NCBI RefSeq assembly: GCF_900108485.1
Contig: NZ_FNXF01000004.1
Coordinates: 248,001-312,000 of the forward strand
Direction of reading: 5' to 3'
DNA length: 64,000 nt
Source: Rheinheimera pacifica
GTDB lineage: Bacteria > Pseudomonadota > Gammaproteobacteria > Enterobacterales > Alteromonadaceae
Every line of letters begins with the position of its first letter. The stretch's first letter is position 1. Shown here piece after piece: positions 8,553 through 17,406 of this stretch. Made by a program: the position numbers and the translations under genes. The notes beneath the pieces are model-generated. The model had not been told where the DNA came from, did not search any database, and worked only from the letters and a program-made list of their open reading frames with translations.

Positions 8553-9950
8553 CTGGCGCTGTATCTGTACTTGCAATTTCCGGCCCTGCAACCCGACAGC
8601 CTGGGCTGCGAAGCAGCACAACAGCTGCCAGTGGCGGTGGTGAATGAGCAACACTGCATTGTGCAGCTTAACGCTGTGGCCGGGCAGCGTGGTATTGCGC
8701 TGAATATGGCGCTGGGTACCGCTGCAGCGCTGTGTCCTAACCTGCAGCTGTTGCCGTATCAGCCGCAGTTGCAGCTGAATATTTTACAAAGCGTGGCGCA
8801 GCAGTTGTATCAGGTAACGGCTGATATAGCGCTGGACCCGCCCGATGGCTTGTATATCCGGCTGTGCAATATGCTGCAGCTGTATCAGGGTTTAGCCGGT
8901 TACTGGCAGGCCCTGAGCCGCGAGCTGAAGTTATTACCTTACCGTTATTATTACGCCAGTGGCGCTACCCCTTTTGCTGCCAAATGCCTGGCCCGGCAAC
9001 AGTTAAATTTACTGACCGGGGAGCCTGATGCACTTGCGACGGCCCTAAATCACAGCCCACTTCGCTTTACTGAGCTCGATACTGACAGCCAGCAGCAATT
9101 GCAGCGTTTAGGTATTAATACGCTTGGCCAGTTGCTGGCGCTAGCGCAGGCTGAGCTGGCCCGCCGTTTTGACAGCAGTTTACTCAGCTATCTGGGGCGT
9201 TTACGTGGCAGCTTTTATCATGCGTTGCACTATATCAAGCCAGAGCACAGCTTTAGCCGTTATGTCGAACTGTTGTACGACATTATAGATACTGCGGTGC
9301 TTAGCAAGCCGCTACAGGCTCTGTTGCAGCAACTGGAGCAGCAACTACAGCGGATAAATGCGGCCTGCCATCAGTTGCAACTGAGTTTGTTGTTCCGTGG
9401 TATGCCAGCACACCGGTTAAGTATTGGCTCGGCGCAGGGCGAGTATCGCGCGGCTAACTGGCTAAAGCTATGTCAGTTACAGCTGGATAAACTAAAACTG
9501 ACTGAACCGGTGTCAGGCCTGCAACTGGAGGTCACTGCTTTTGTAGCGCAACAGAGCCAAAGTGATGATCTGTTTCAGCCGGTGCCGGGTGCGGTATCGC
9601 CATTGCAGCTGGTGTCGCTGCTACAAGCCCGCTTAGGTTATCACTGCGTCAGCGGCCTGACATTACAAAACCAGCACCTGCCAGAGCAGGCCAGCCAGCG
9701 GCCGTTACCTTTGCTGGCAGGCAAATCCGCGGTAACAGCCTTAGCGCTTCGGCCGGCATTTTTACTGGCAAAACCACAACAGTTAACCGAAACGGTAGAA
9801 ATAAGCCATGGCCCGGAGCGGCTATGCCCAGACGGCTGGGCGCTGGATGCCCAACGTGATTACTTTATTGGCCGCAACAGCAAAGGCCAATGGTTGTGGC
9901 TGTACCGCACGGCACAGCAGCAATGGTTTGTGCAGGGTATTTTTAGCTGA
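8553..9950 (+). CDS. imuB: ImuB, inactive Y-family polymerase-like mutasome hub
   Basis: Y-family DNA polymerase homologue that acts as a scaffold linking DnaE2 to the sliding clamp; members lack the full set of catalytic acidic residues. The family's conserved N-terminus (of the type MALWLYLHFPALQLDSL) is matched here by ALYLYLQFPALQPDSL, whose codons begin at 8556. The first conventional start is a TTG at 8571, which would remove part of the first beta strand. No ATG, GTG or TTG lies upstream before the in-frame stop at 8475. I therefore place the start at the CTG at 8553, two bases past the imuA stop. A clamp-binding-like QSDDLF lies at 9558-9575. Confidence 0.9.
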   Translation: MALYLYLQFPALQPDSLGCEAAQQLPVAVVNEQHCIVQLNAVAGQRGIALNMALGTAAALCPNLQLLPYQPQLQLNILQSVAQQLYQVTADIALDPPDGLYIRLCNMLQLYQGLAGYWQALSRELKLLPYRYYYASGATPFAAKCLARQQLNLLTGEPDALATALNHSPLRFTELDTDSQQQLQRLGINTLGQLLALAQAELARRFDSSLLSYLGRLRGSFYHALHYIKPEHSFSRYVELLYDIIDTAVLSKPLQALLQQLEQQLQRINAACHQLQLSLLFRGMPAHRLSIGSAQGEYRAANWLKLCQLQLDKLKLTEPVSGLQLEVTAFVAQQSQSDDLFQPVPGAVSPLQLVSLLQARLGYHCVSGLTLQNQHLPEQASQRPLPLLAGKSAVTALALRPAFLLAKPQQLTETVEISHGPERLCPDGWALDAQRDYFIGRNSKGQWLWLYRTAQQQWFVQGIFS

Positions 9951-9961
9951 CGGGTGCGCCG

Positions 9962-12900
9962 ATGAATTATGCCGAACTGTTTTGTCAAAGCCATTTTAGT
10001 TTTTTGCACGGCGCCTCCAGCCCAGAGGAGCTGGTGCAGCAGGCCGCTGCGCTGGGTTATGACGCGCTGGCCCTGACGGATGAATGCTCGGTGGCTGGTA
10101 TAGTGCGGGCTTACCGGCAGATTAACGATCAAGCGCTGAATATTAAGCTGATTGTCGGCAGTTACTTTCAGTTAGATAAACTGGAGCTGGTACTACTGTG
10201 CCCGGATAAAACCGCTTACGCCGAGCTGTGCCGCGTGATTACCAATGCCCGGCGGCGCAGTAGTAAGGGCGAATATTGCTTAACCGAGTGGGATTTAATG
10301 TCATTAAAGCATTGCCTGCTGTTGTGGTTACCGGCTGGTGATAGCGAAAGTGATAACTACTGGGCCAATTGGCTGCAAAAATATCACAGTGACAGGTTAT
10401 GGCTGGCTATGCGCCGCCAGCTTAGCCATAACGAAGCGGCCTTTACTACGTATTGCCAGCAATTAGCGCAGCAATACCAGCTAAAGGCGGTGTGCTGTGG
10501 TGCGGTGTTAATGCATATACCACAGCGGTTGGCGCTGCAGCATTGTGTTAGCGCCATTAAAGCCGGTAAGCCAATTGCAGAGCTGGGCCGGCAATTATTA
10601 AGCAACGCCGAGCGTGCGCTGCGGCCATTGGCCAAACTGGAAAAACTCTTTAGCACCGCTTTATTACAGCAAAGCTGTGTTATTGCCGCGCGCTGCACTT
10701 TTTCACTGGATGAGCTGAAATATCAGTACCCCAGCGAGCTGGTGCCTGCAGGCGAAACAGCGGCCAGTTATTTAGCGGGGCTGGTAGTGCAGGGCAGTAA
10801 ATTGCGTTTTCCTGCCGGGGTGCCAAAGCGGGTGCAGGCCATTATTGATAAAGAGATGGCACTGATCACTGAGCTTAACTACGAATACTTTTTTCTGACC
10901 ATTTACGATCTGGTGCAGTTTGCCAAAAGTAAGGCCATTTTATATCAGGGCCGTGGCTCGGCGGCTAACTCGGTAGTGTGTTATTGCCTGGAGATAACTG
11001 CCGTTGATCCGGATAAAATTCAGGTATTGTTTGAGCGCTTTTTATCACGCGAACGCAAAGAACCGCCCGATATAGACGTTGATTTTGAACACGAGCGCCG
11101 TGAAGAAGTGATCCAGTATCTGTATCAGAAGTATGGCCGTGAACGTGCTGCTCTGGCTGCCACCGTAATTAGCTACCGTTTTAAAAGTGCGCTGCGTGAT
11201 GTGGGTAAAGCGCTGGGGTTACCATTAAGCCAGCTGGATTTTTTAATAAAAAATATTCAGCGGCGTGACCCAAACTTAAGCTGGCAGCAACAGTTAGCGG
11301 CGCTGGGGCTGGATAGCAACAGCCAAACCACACAACAGCTGATTACACTGGTAGAGCAGCTGCGCGGTGCACCACGGCATCTGTCGCAGCATGTTGGCGG
11401 CTTTGTTATCTCCCAGGGGCCTTTGTATGAGCTGGTGCCGGTAGAGAATGCCGCCATGGCCGACAGAACGGTGATCCAGTGGGATAAAGACGATTTAGAA
11501 ACGCTGGAACTGTTAAAAGTAGATGTGCTGGCATTGGGTATGTTAACAGCAATACGTAAGTGTTTTACGTTGCTAAAACAGCATGAACAACAGGATTTAA
11601 GCATTGCCGGCATCAGCGCGCGGGGCGATGATGCGGCGGTGTATCAGATGATACAAAAAGCCGACACTATCGGGCTGTTTCAGATAGAGTCGCGCGCCCA
11701 GATGAGCATGCTGCCGCGGCTGCGCCCGGCCTGTTACTACGATTTGGTGGTGCAAATAGCCATAGTACGGCCCGGGCCTATTCAGGGCGATATGGTGCAC
11801 CCGTATTTAAAGCGCCGCCACGGTGAAGAGGCGGTAGAGTACCCTTCGGCAGAAGTACAAAGCGTATTAAGCCGCACTCTGGGCGTGCCTATTTTTCAGG
11901 AGCAGGTGATCCAACTGGCAATGGTAGCGGCCGGTTTTACCGGTGGTGAGGCCGATCAGCTGCGCCGTGCCATGGCCAGCTGGAAAAAAACCGGCGAGCT
12001 GCTGCAGTTTAAACATAAGCTGATCGACGGCATGCAAAGCCGCGGCTACACCCAGCAATATGCTGAGCGCATTTATCAGCAAATTTGCGGCTTTGGTGAA
12101 TATGGTTTTCCCGAATCGCATTCGGCCAGCTTTGCCGTACTGGCCTATGTGTCGGCCTGGCTGAAATACTATTATCCGGCGGCGTTTTGCACAGCACTGC
12201 TTAACAGTTACCCGATGGGGTTTTACACGCCGTCGCAATTGCTGCAGGACGCCAGGCGCCACGGCGTGACGGTGTTGCCGGTATGTGTAAACCAATCGCA
12301 GTGGGATTACAGCCTGGAGCAGCAAGGTAAAGCAATACGGCTGGGTTTACGCCAGGTAAAAGGCTTTAGCAAAGCGGCGGCGCAGTTGCTGTTAACGCTG
12401 CGCCCGGCCGGCGGCTTTCGGGATTTAGCCCAGTTGCGCCAAACCGGGCTTAGCCACAGCAGTTTACAGGCGTTAGCCAGCGCGAATGCGCTAAGCAGTA
12501 TCAGTGGTGATCGTTATAACAGCCGCTGGCAACTGATGGATAACCAGCATAGCTTACCGCTGTTTAGTGCCGAAACCACAGGGCTTGCCCAGCAGATAGC
12601 CGAGGCAGAGCCCAGCTATTTAGCCGCACCGGGCCCGGTTGCCGAAGTACTGGAAGACTATGCCGCCACCGGCCTGACCTTGGCAGTGCATCCGATGGCG
12701 TTACTGCGCCAGGCCAATAAATTACCCCGCAGCATACCGGTGGCAGGGCTTACACAGGTAAGGCATAACAGCCCGGTGCGGGTTAGCGGCCTGGTAACAT
12801 TACGCCAACGGCCGGGCACGGCAGCCGGGGTAACTTTTATGTCGCTGGAGGATGAAACCGGCACCGCCAATGTGCTGGTATGGCTGGCCACAGCCCAGGC

Positions 12901-13051
12901 GCAACAGAAAACCTTTTTAACGGCGCATATCCTGCAGGTAGACGGTATTTTACAGCGCGAGGGTGAAGTAACCCATATTATCGCCGGTAAGCTGGTTGAC
13001 TTATCCGCGCTTTTGGCCGAACTTAGTTTGTCCTCACGCGATTTTCATTAA
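9962..13051 (+). CDS. dnaE2: Error-prone DNA polymerase DnaE2 (ImuC)
   Basis: Alpha subunit-like C-family polymerase that performs translesion synthesis with ImuA and ImuB after DNA damage. The 1,029-residue product has an N-terminal PHP domain (CQSHFSFLHGAS at about residues 8-19), the polymerase palm with the catalytic PPDIDVDFEHERR motif (about residues 365-380), the fingers, a helix-hairpin-helix region and a C-terminal OB-fold (about residues 930-1010). It is shorter than replicative DnaE (about 1,160), as usual for DnaE2. It starts 11 bases after imuB and is the last mutasome gene. The next ORF begins only 11 bases downstream. Confidence 0.97.
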   Translation: MNYAELFCQSHFSFLHGASSPEELVQQAAALGYDALALTDECSVAGIVRAYRQINDQALNIKLIVGSYFQLDKLELVLLCPDKTAYAELCRVITNARRRSSKGEYCLTEWDLMSLKHCLLLWLPAGDSESDNYWANWLQKYHSDRLWLAMRRQLSHNEAAFTTYCQQLAQQYQLKAVCCGAVLMHIPQRLALQHCVSAIKAGKPIAELGRQLLSNAERALRPLAKLEKLFSTALLQQSCVIAARCTFSLDELKYQYPSELVPAGETAASYLAGLVVQGSKLRFPAGVPKRVQAIIDKEMALITELNYEYFFLTIYDLVQFAKSKAILYQGRGSAANSVVCYCLEITAVDPDKIQVLFERFLSRERKEPPDIDVDFEHERREEVIQYLYQKYGRERAALAATVISYRFKSALRDVGKALGLPLSQLDFLIKNIQRRDPNLSWQQQLAALGLDSNSQTTQQLITLVEQLRGAPRHLSQHVGGFVISQGPLYELVPVENAAMADRTVIQWDKDDLETLELLKVDVLALGMLTAIRKCFTLLKQHEQQDLSIAGISARGDDAAVYQMIQKADTIGLFQIESRAQMSMLPRLRPACYYDLVVQIAIVRPGPIQGDMVHPYLKRRHGEEAVEYPSAEVQSVLSRTLGVPIFQEQVIQLAMVAAGFTGGEADQLRRAMASWKKTGELLQFKHKLIDGMQSRGYTQQYAERIYQQICGFGEYGFPESHSASFAVLAYVSAWLKYYYPAAFCTALLNSYPMGFYTPSQLLQDARRHGVTVLPVCVNQSQWDYSLEQQGKAIRLGLRQVKGFSKAAAQLLLTLRPAGGFRDLAQLRQTGLSHSSLQALASANALSSISGDRYNSRWQLMDNQHSLPLFSAETTGLAQQIAEAEPSYLAAPGPVAEVLEDYAATGLTLAVHPMALLRQANKLPRSIPVAGLTQVRHNSPVRVSGLVTLRQRPGTAAGVTFMSLEDETGTANVLVWLATAQAQQKTFLTAHILQVDGILQREGEVTHIIAGKLVDLSALLAELSLSSRDFH

Positions 13052-13062
13052 CGGGAACTGCT

Positions 13063-13608
13063 ATGTTACTGCAAGCATCACAAAGCCTGGTGTTACTAAT
13101 TGATATGCAGCAAAAGCTGGCACCAGCTATTTTTGAACATAAAGAAGTTGAGCAAGCGGCTGCCTGGGTATTGCAGGTAGCACTGCAACTGGAAGTGCCG
13201 GTGTGGGCCACCGAGCAATATCCGCAAGGTATTGGCGCCACGCTGCCTGCGCTGGCAGAGCTGATCCCCGAAGCGCAGGTGCTGCAAAAAATGCACTTTA
13301 GTGCACTAAAAGAGCCGCATATTGCCAGCAGCCTGGCCTGCACTGAGCGCAAGCAAATAGTGGTGCTGGGCACCGAGGCGCATGTTTGTGTGCTGCAGTC
13401 GGTAATAGATTTATTGGCGCTGGGCTATCAGGTATTTGTGGTCGTGGAAGCGGTAGGCTCGCGCACCGAGCAAAATAAACAGCTGGCGCTTAGCCGCATG
13501 CAGCAGGCCGGGGCGCAGATTATCAGCAAAGAAATGCTGGCATTTGAGTGGCTGGAATGTTGCGGCACAGACACTTTTCGCCAAATAAGCAAAGGCTGGA
13601 TCCGTTAA
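13063..13608 (+). CDS. Isochorismatase-family cysteine hydrolase
   Basis: A 181-residue, isochorismatase-fold hydrolase of the YcaC/ISOC type. The expected Asp-Lys-Cys triad can be placed: Asp14 in LLIDMQ, Lys76 in VLQKMHFS and Cys109 in GTEAHVCVLQS. The cis-peptide region precedes the cysteine as in the family. The physiological substrate cannot be told from sequence; relatives act on various amides. It begins 11 bases after dnaE2 and its stop overlaps the next start (TAATG), so it may be read through from the SOS operon. No terminator is visible in between. Confidence 0.88.
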   Translation: MLLQASQSLVLLIDMQQKLAPAIFEHKEVEQAAAWVLQVALQLEVPVWATEQYPQGIGATLPALAELIPEAQVLQKMHFSALKEPHIASSLACTERKQIVVLGTEAHVCVLQSVIDLLALGYQVFVVVEAVGSRTEQNKQLALSRMQQAGAQIISKEMLAFEWLECCGTDTFRQISKGWIR

Positions 13609-14738
13609 TGCGCTACGGCTTATTACTGTTAGTTTTGGCGCTGCCATTGCAGGCCGATAACCTGATTGACCAGCAACTGCCAGATTTTTATCAGCAACTG
13701 ATACCACAAACAACCTATCCGCTAAGCTGGCAACCAGAGCAGTTTAGCGATATTCAGCACTGGCGCACTCAGGGCCGGGCTGCACTGCGCGAGGCACTGC
13801 TATGGCCGGATGAACCGGTTGATTTTGCCGCCGAGCTACTTAAAACCGAAGAGCGCAATGGTTACAGCGCACAGCTGTGGTCAGTGCAGCTAACTAAACA
13901 AAGCCGGGTACAACTGCTGCTATTACAACCCGATGCGGCTAAGCCTGCGCCAGCGGTATTACTGCTGCACGATCACGGTGCCCGCTTTGATATTGGCAAA
14001 GAAAAACTGATTAAACCCTTGGCTGCAGATAGCCGCGGCGCAAGCGCAGAGCAATGGGTAAACAAGCACTTTAGCGGCAACTACGTTGGCGATGCACTGG
14101 CCAAACAGGGCTATCTGGTGATAGCTGCCGATACCTTGGGCTGGAGTGACCGCGGCCCGGTAGAATTTGACGCCCAGCAGGCATTGGCCGGCAATATGTT
14201 TATGCTTGGCCGCTCGCTGGCCGGCATGGCGGCTTATGAAGATTTACGCCTGGTACAGTATTTAAACCAGTTGCCAGAGGTTGATAATTCGCGCCTGGCG
14301 GTGCTGGGGTTTTCGATGGGGGCTTTTCGTGCCTGGCAACTGGCCGCCTTAACCGACGATATAAAAGCCGGTGTGGCCGTAGCCTGGCTAAACAGTTACC
14401 GGCATTTACTCACGCCCGGTAATAATATTCTTAAAGGCCAATCAGCGTTTTATATGCTGCACCCGGGCCTGGCGGCAAAATTAGATCTGCCCGATATTGC
14501 GGCGCTGGCCGCACCCAAAGCGATGCTGTTTATTAATGGCGCTAAAGACAAACTGATGCCGCAAGCCGGGGTAGAGCAGGCGTATCAGCAACTGGCAAAA
14601 GTGTGGCAGGCGCATGGCGCAGCAGATAAGCTGACAACTACACTGTATCCGCACTATGGCCATGAATTTAACGCAGAACAACAACAACAGGTGTTTAGCT
14701 GGTTAGCTACTCAGTTAGCGGTGCCGCCAAGGGACTGA
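13608..14738 (+). CDS. Secreted alpha/beta hydrolase (dienelactone hydrolase/acetyl xylan esterase-like)
   Basis: A 376-residue hydrolase. I use the ATG at 13608, which overlaps the upstream stop codon and gives a clean signal peptide (LLLLVLALPLQA, cleavage near residue 16). An earlier in-frame start at 13548 lies inside the preceding gene. The nucleophile is Ser236 in GFSMG, the histidine is probably His352 in HYGHEF, and the acid is probably in the NGAKDKLMP segment. The HDHGARFDIGKEK region resembles the Abhydrolase_7/acetyl xylan esterase group. The substrate is unknown. The 3' end overlaps that of the convergent nuclease gene by 28 bases. Confidence 0.82.
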   Translation: MRYGLLLLVLALPLQADNLIDQQLPDFYQQLIPQTTYPLSWQPEQFSDIQHWRTQGRAALREALLWPDEPVDFAAELLKTEERNGYSAQLWSVQLTKQSRVQLLLLQPDAAKPAPAVLLLHDHGARFDIGKEKLIKPLAADSRGASAEQWVNKHFSGNYVGDALAKQGYLVIAADTLGWSDRGPVEFDAQQALAGNMFMLGRSLAGMAAYEDLRLVQYLNQLPEVDNSRLAVLGFSMGAFRAWQLAALTDDIKAGVAVAWLNSYRHLLTPGNNILKGQSAFYMLHPGLAAKLDLPDIAALAAPKAMLFINGAKDKLMPQAGVEQAYQQLAKVWQAHGAADKLTTTLYPHYGHEFNAEQQQQVFSWLATQLAVPPRD

Positions 14739-15511
14739 TCGAGCAGCAGCGCCAGACGCACAGCTGCTTGTTGCAGGCGTTGTTCCAGGGTGTCCAGATA
14801 CAGCAGCATATAGTCATCACCCAGCAGCATTCCGGGCCGGTAACGCTGGTAAATATCGATAGTCAGGCTTGCCGACTCATTTGCCCAGCTAAGCACATCG
14901 CCTTGTTGCCAGCTTGCCTGCTGCGCGGCGCTTATAGTGTTCAGCAGCGTAGCTGTTTTAGTATGCCCTGTTTGAGAATCATGCTCGGTTTCATAACCGG
15001 CCTGTTTTAACAGGGCAAAATCCCAAACGCCATGCAGGTTATTTGGCAAGCCAAAAAAATACACTGCCGTGCGATTGCCGCCTAAATCATCCAAAAAGCT
15101 AACATGTAACGGCTGGTGCAAATCGCCCAGATGATGCGCCAGAAACAGCAGTGCCTGCCAGTCGTTATTGTTGTTATACAAACGCTGCTGCATATCGTTA
15201 ATCGCCGATAAAATACAGCCTTGTGGTGGGCAATGCGCCATGCTAACCGCAGTTTCGCCGCGGCGCATATTGACATAATGATGCGGCGAGCTCCAGGCAA
15301 ACTCTGGCTGTAAGCGGATATCATCGGCCCATGAACAGGCAGGGCCAAAACCGGAGTAGGGCGTGTGTTGTAACAGGCTATCAATTTGCAAACGGGTATC
15401 TTCGCTTGCCAGCTGATATGCCATATCGCAAATCAGCTGATGGCCGGTTTTGCTAAACGCCTGGCCCGGCAGGCTGATTATTAGCAGCAGAGCAGCGAGT
15501 AATACACGCAT
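14711..15511 (-). CDS. Secreted S1/P1-family nuclease
   Basis: Zinc-dependent single-strand nuclease of the S1/P1 family, 266 residues, exported by a signal peptide (cleavage near residues 16-18). Zn ligands can be placed in KTGH near residue 24, SWADDIR, HHYVNM and HHLGDLHQPLHVSF. In fungal P1 the mature protein begins with Trp, whose backbone binds zinc; here the equivalent position is Phe (FSKTGH), provided cleavage falls there. Likely role: extracellular or periplasmic nucleic-acid scavenging. The last 28 bases overlap the end of the convergent hydrolase gene. Confidence 0.92.
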   Translation of the reverse strand: MRVLLAALLLIISLPGQAFSKTGHQLICDMAYQLASEDTRLQIDSLLQHTPYSGFGPACSWADDIRLQPEFAWSSPHHYVNMRRGETAVSMAHCPPQGCILSAINDMQQRLYNNNNDWQALLFLAHHLGDLHQPLHVSFLDDLGGNRTAVYFFGLPNNLHGVWDFALLKQAGYETEHDSQTGHTKTATLLNTISAAQQASWQQGDVLSWANESASLTIDIYQRYRPGMLLGDDYMLLYLDTLEQRLQQAAVRLALLLDQSLGGTAN

Positions 15512-15527
15512 AACCTACTCCACAAAG

Positions 15528-16364
15528 TTATTCCGTTACTAACTGATGCACCTGAAATTCACCCTCAGCGCTTAGCAGCGGGCTTAGCTCGGCCAGTGCC
15601 TGCTTTATATCTGCCGCCAGTGTATAGGGCGGGTTAATCACCAGCATACCGCTGCCGGTCATACCAAAGCCAGCTTTATCAGGTTGCGGGCAGTATTCAA
15701 TGCGTAGCTGATCTTTAATGCCGGTAGCGACAATAGCGCTGATAAAGGCTTCCACCGCCGCGCGCTCTATTACCGGATACCAGATAGCATAGGTCGCCTG
15801 TGGAAAACGCTGATAAGCGCTTTGTAAGCCGACTACTACATCCTGGTATTCGGTTTTCAGCTCGTAGGGTGGGTCTATCAATACCAGGCCGCGCTTATGC
15901 AGCGGTGGCAGCATGGCTTTAAAACCGGCCCAGGCATCCATATGCTCAATCCGGCTATGGCGGCGCCGGGCAAACTGGCTGGCCAGAATGGGGTAATCGG
16001 TTGGGTGCAGCTCGGTAGCCTGAATGCTGTCGCCATTACGTAGCAGCATAGCGGCAATTTTCGGTGAGCCGGGGTAAAACGCCAGCTCGCCGTCCGGATT
16101 CAGCTGTTTTATCAGTGCAATATAGTGCGCCAGTGCCGGGCTTGTTGCCTGATACTGCCACAGTTTACCTATACCACCTGCGTATTCGCCGGTTTTTTGC
16201 GCCTGTTCGGCCAGCAAGCTGTACAAGCCAGCGCCGGCATGGCTGTCGTGGTAGCAAAAGGGTTTATCTTTTTGCAGCAGGTAGTCAACAATGGCCACCT
16301 GTACCAGATGTTTAACCACATCGGCATGATTACCGGCATGATAACTGTGGCGATAACTAAGCAT
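15528..16364 (-). CDS. rlmJ: 23S rRNA (adenine-2030-N6)-methyltransferase RlmJ
   Basis: SAM-dependent N6-adenine methylase of 23S rRNA A2030. The start is set at the ATG at 16364, because the protein then begins MLSYRHSYHAGNHADVVKH exactly as in E. coli RlmJ; a TTG seven codons upstream is less likely. The catalytic IDPPYE motif lies near residue 162, and the SHAGAGLY segment (about residues 42-49) is the SAM-binding motif. About 278 residues matches the family. It lies 16 bases upstream of the S1/P1 nuclease on the same strand. Confidence 0.95.
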   Translation of the reverse strand: MLSYRHSYHAGNHADVVKHLVQVAIVDYLLQKDKPFCYHDSHAGAGLYSLLAEQAQKTGEYAGGIGKLWQYQATSPALAHYIALIKQLNPDGELAFYPGSPKIAAMLLRNGDSIQATELHPTDYPILASQFARRRHSRIEHMDAWAGFKAMLPPLHKRGLVLIDPPYELKTEYQDVVVGLQSAYQRFPQATYAIWYPVIERAAVEAFISAIVATGIKDQLRIEYCPQPDKAGFGMTGSGMLVINPPYTLAADIKQALAELSPLLSAEGEFQVHQLVTE

Positions 16365-16503
16365 AAACAAGGCCTGTAGCGGCAAATTTGAAGGCCGTCA
16401 GCATACTGCGCACGCAGAAAAATACAAGTATTGTTGCCTCGCAGCTGGTAAAATCCGCCGCATTATTGATTTTCACCGCTGTGCGGTGCCAGCAGGATAT
16501 TTT

Positions 16504-17388
16504 ATGTCACAACACAAGCCAAAAAGCGGCAAAGCGGCCAATCCTCTGCACAAGCCCTGGACCAAAGATGCCGGTGCTAAAAACACCAGGCCTGTAGCCA
16601 ATAAAACTAAACGCCCTGCAACTGATAAAGCGCAGCCGTTTAAAGCCGTGCGTAGCGTGCAGGAAGACGAAGGTAAGGTGTACGGCGAAAACGCTTGCCG
16701 GGTGTTATTTAATCAGCGCCCGGATGCACTGATCCGGCTGTATGTGTCACAGCAGATGGCTGCAAAGTTTGCTGATGTAATGAAGTATTTAGCCGCGGCT
16801 AAAAAGGCCTACCATATTGTTGATGACGCTGAGCTGGAAAAAGTAGCCGGTAGCGGCCATCACGGCGGCGTAGTGCTGCTGGTAAAACGTAAACCACAGC
16901 AAAGTCTGGCGGCGTATTTGCAGCAAAAAAGCCGTAAGCGCGACTGTTTGCTGGCACTGGATGGTGTGGGTAACCCACACAATTTAGGCGCAATAACGCG
17001 CAGCTGCGCGCACTTTGGCGTGGGCGGCATTATTATGAAACAACCGGAGTTGCTGCAGTCGGGCGCGGCACTGCGCACGGCTGAGGGCGGTGGTGAATTT
17101 GTTGATGGTTTAAGTTGCGACAACCTGCCACTGGCATTACAGCTGTGCAAAGAAGCCGGTTATACACTTATTACCACCTCCAGCCATGCTGGCACCTCGC
17201 TGTATCAAAGCACGCTTCCAGCCAAGGTTGTGATTGTATTTGGTGAAGAGATGTTTGGCGTGTCAAAAAACGTCGCTAAAAGCGCCGATATCGCACTGCA
17301 AATACCAGGCTCGGGCAAAGTGGAATCACTGAACGTTAGCGTAGCCGCCAGCCTGATCTTAGGCGAATGGTACCGCCAGCAGCTCTAG
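16504..17388 (+). CDS. SpoU/TrmH-family RNA 2'-O-methyltransferase (YfiF-like)
   Basis: Knotted SpoU-type RNA ribose methylase of 294 residues. The ATG at 16504 has an AGGA ribosome-binding site six bases upstream (16494-16497), so it is preferred to the GTG at 16486. Residues 1-50 are a Lys/Pro-rich, probably disordered extension. A SpoU substrate-binding domain follows (about residues 52-120), then the methylase core with ALDGVGNPHNLGAITRSCAHFG (motif 1), VIVFGEEMFGVS (motif 2) and IPGSGKVESLNVSVAASL (motif 3). It most resembles E. coli YfiF, whose target is not established, so I give no specific RNA substrate. Confidence 0.88.
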   Translation: MSQHKPKSGKAANPLHKPWTKDAGAKNTRPVANKTKRPATDKAQPFKAVRSVQEDEGKVYGENACRVLFNQRPDALIRLYVSQQMAAKFADVMKYLAAAKKAYHIVDDAELEKVAGSGHHGGVVLLVKRKPQQSLAAYLQQKSRKRDCLLALDGVGNPHNLGAITRSCAHFGVGGIIMKQPELLQSGAALRTAEGGGEFVDGLSCDNLPLALQLCKEAGYTLITTSSHAGTSLYQSTLPAKVVIVFGEEMFGVSKNVAKSADIALQIPGSGKVESLNVSVAASLILGEWYRQQL

Positions 17389-17406
17389 TGGCTAAAACGT
17401 TAGCGG

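Noticed and set aside
16388..16597. Short ORF overlapping the start of the SpoU-type methylase
   Set aside because: Overlaps the well-supported methylase start in another frame and shows no coding features of its own.
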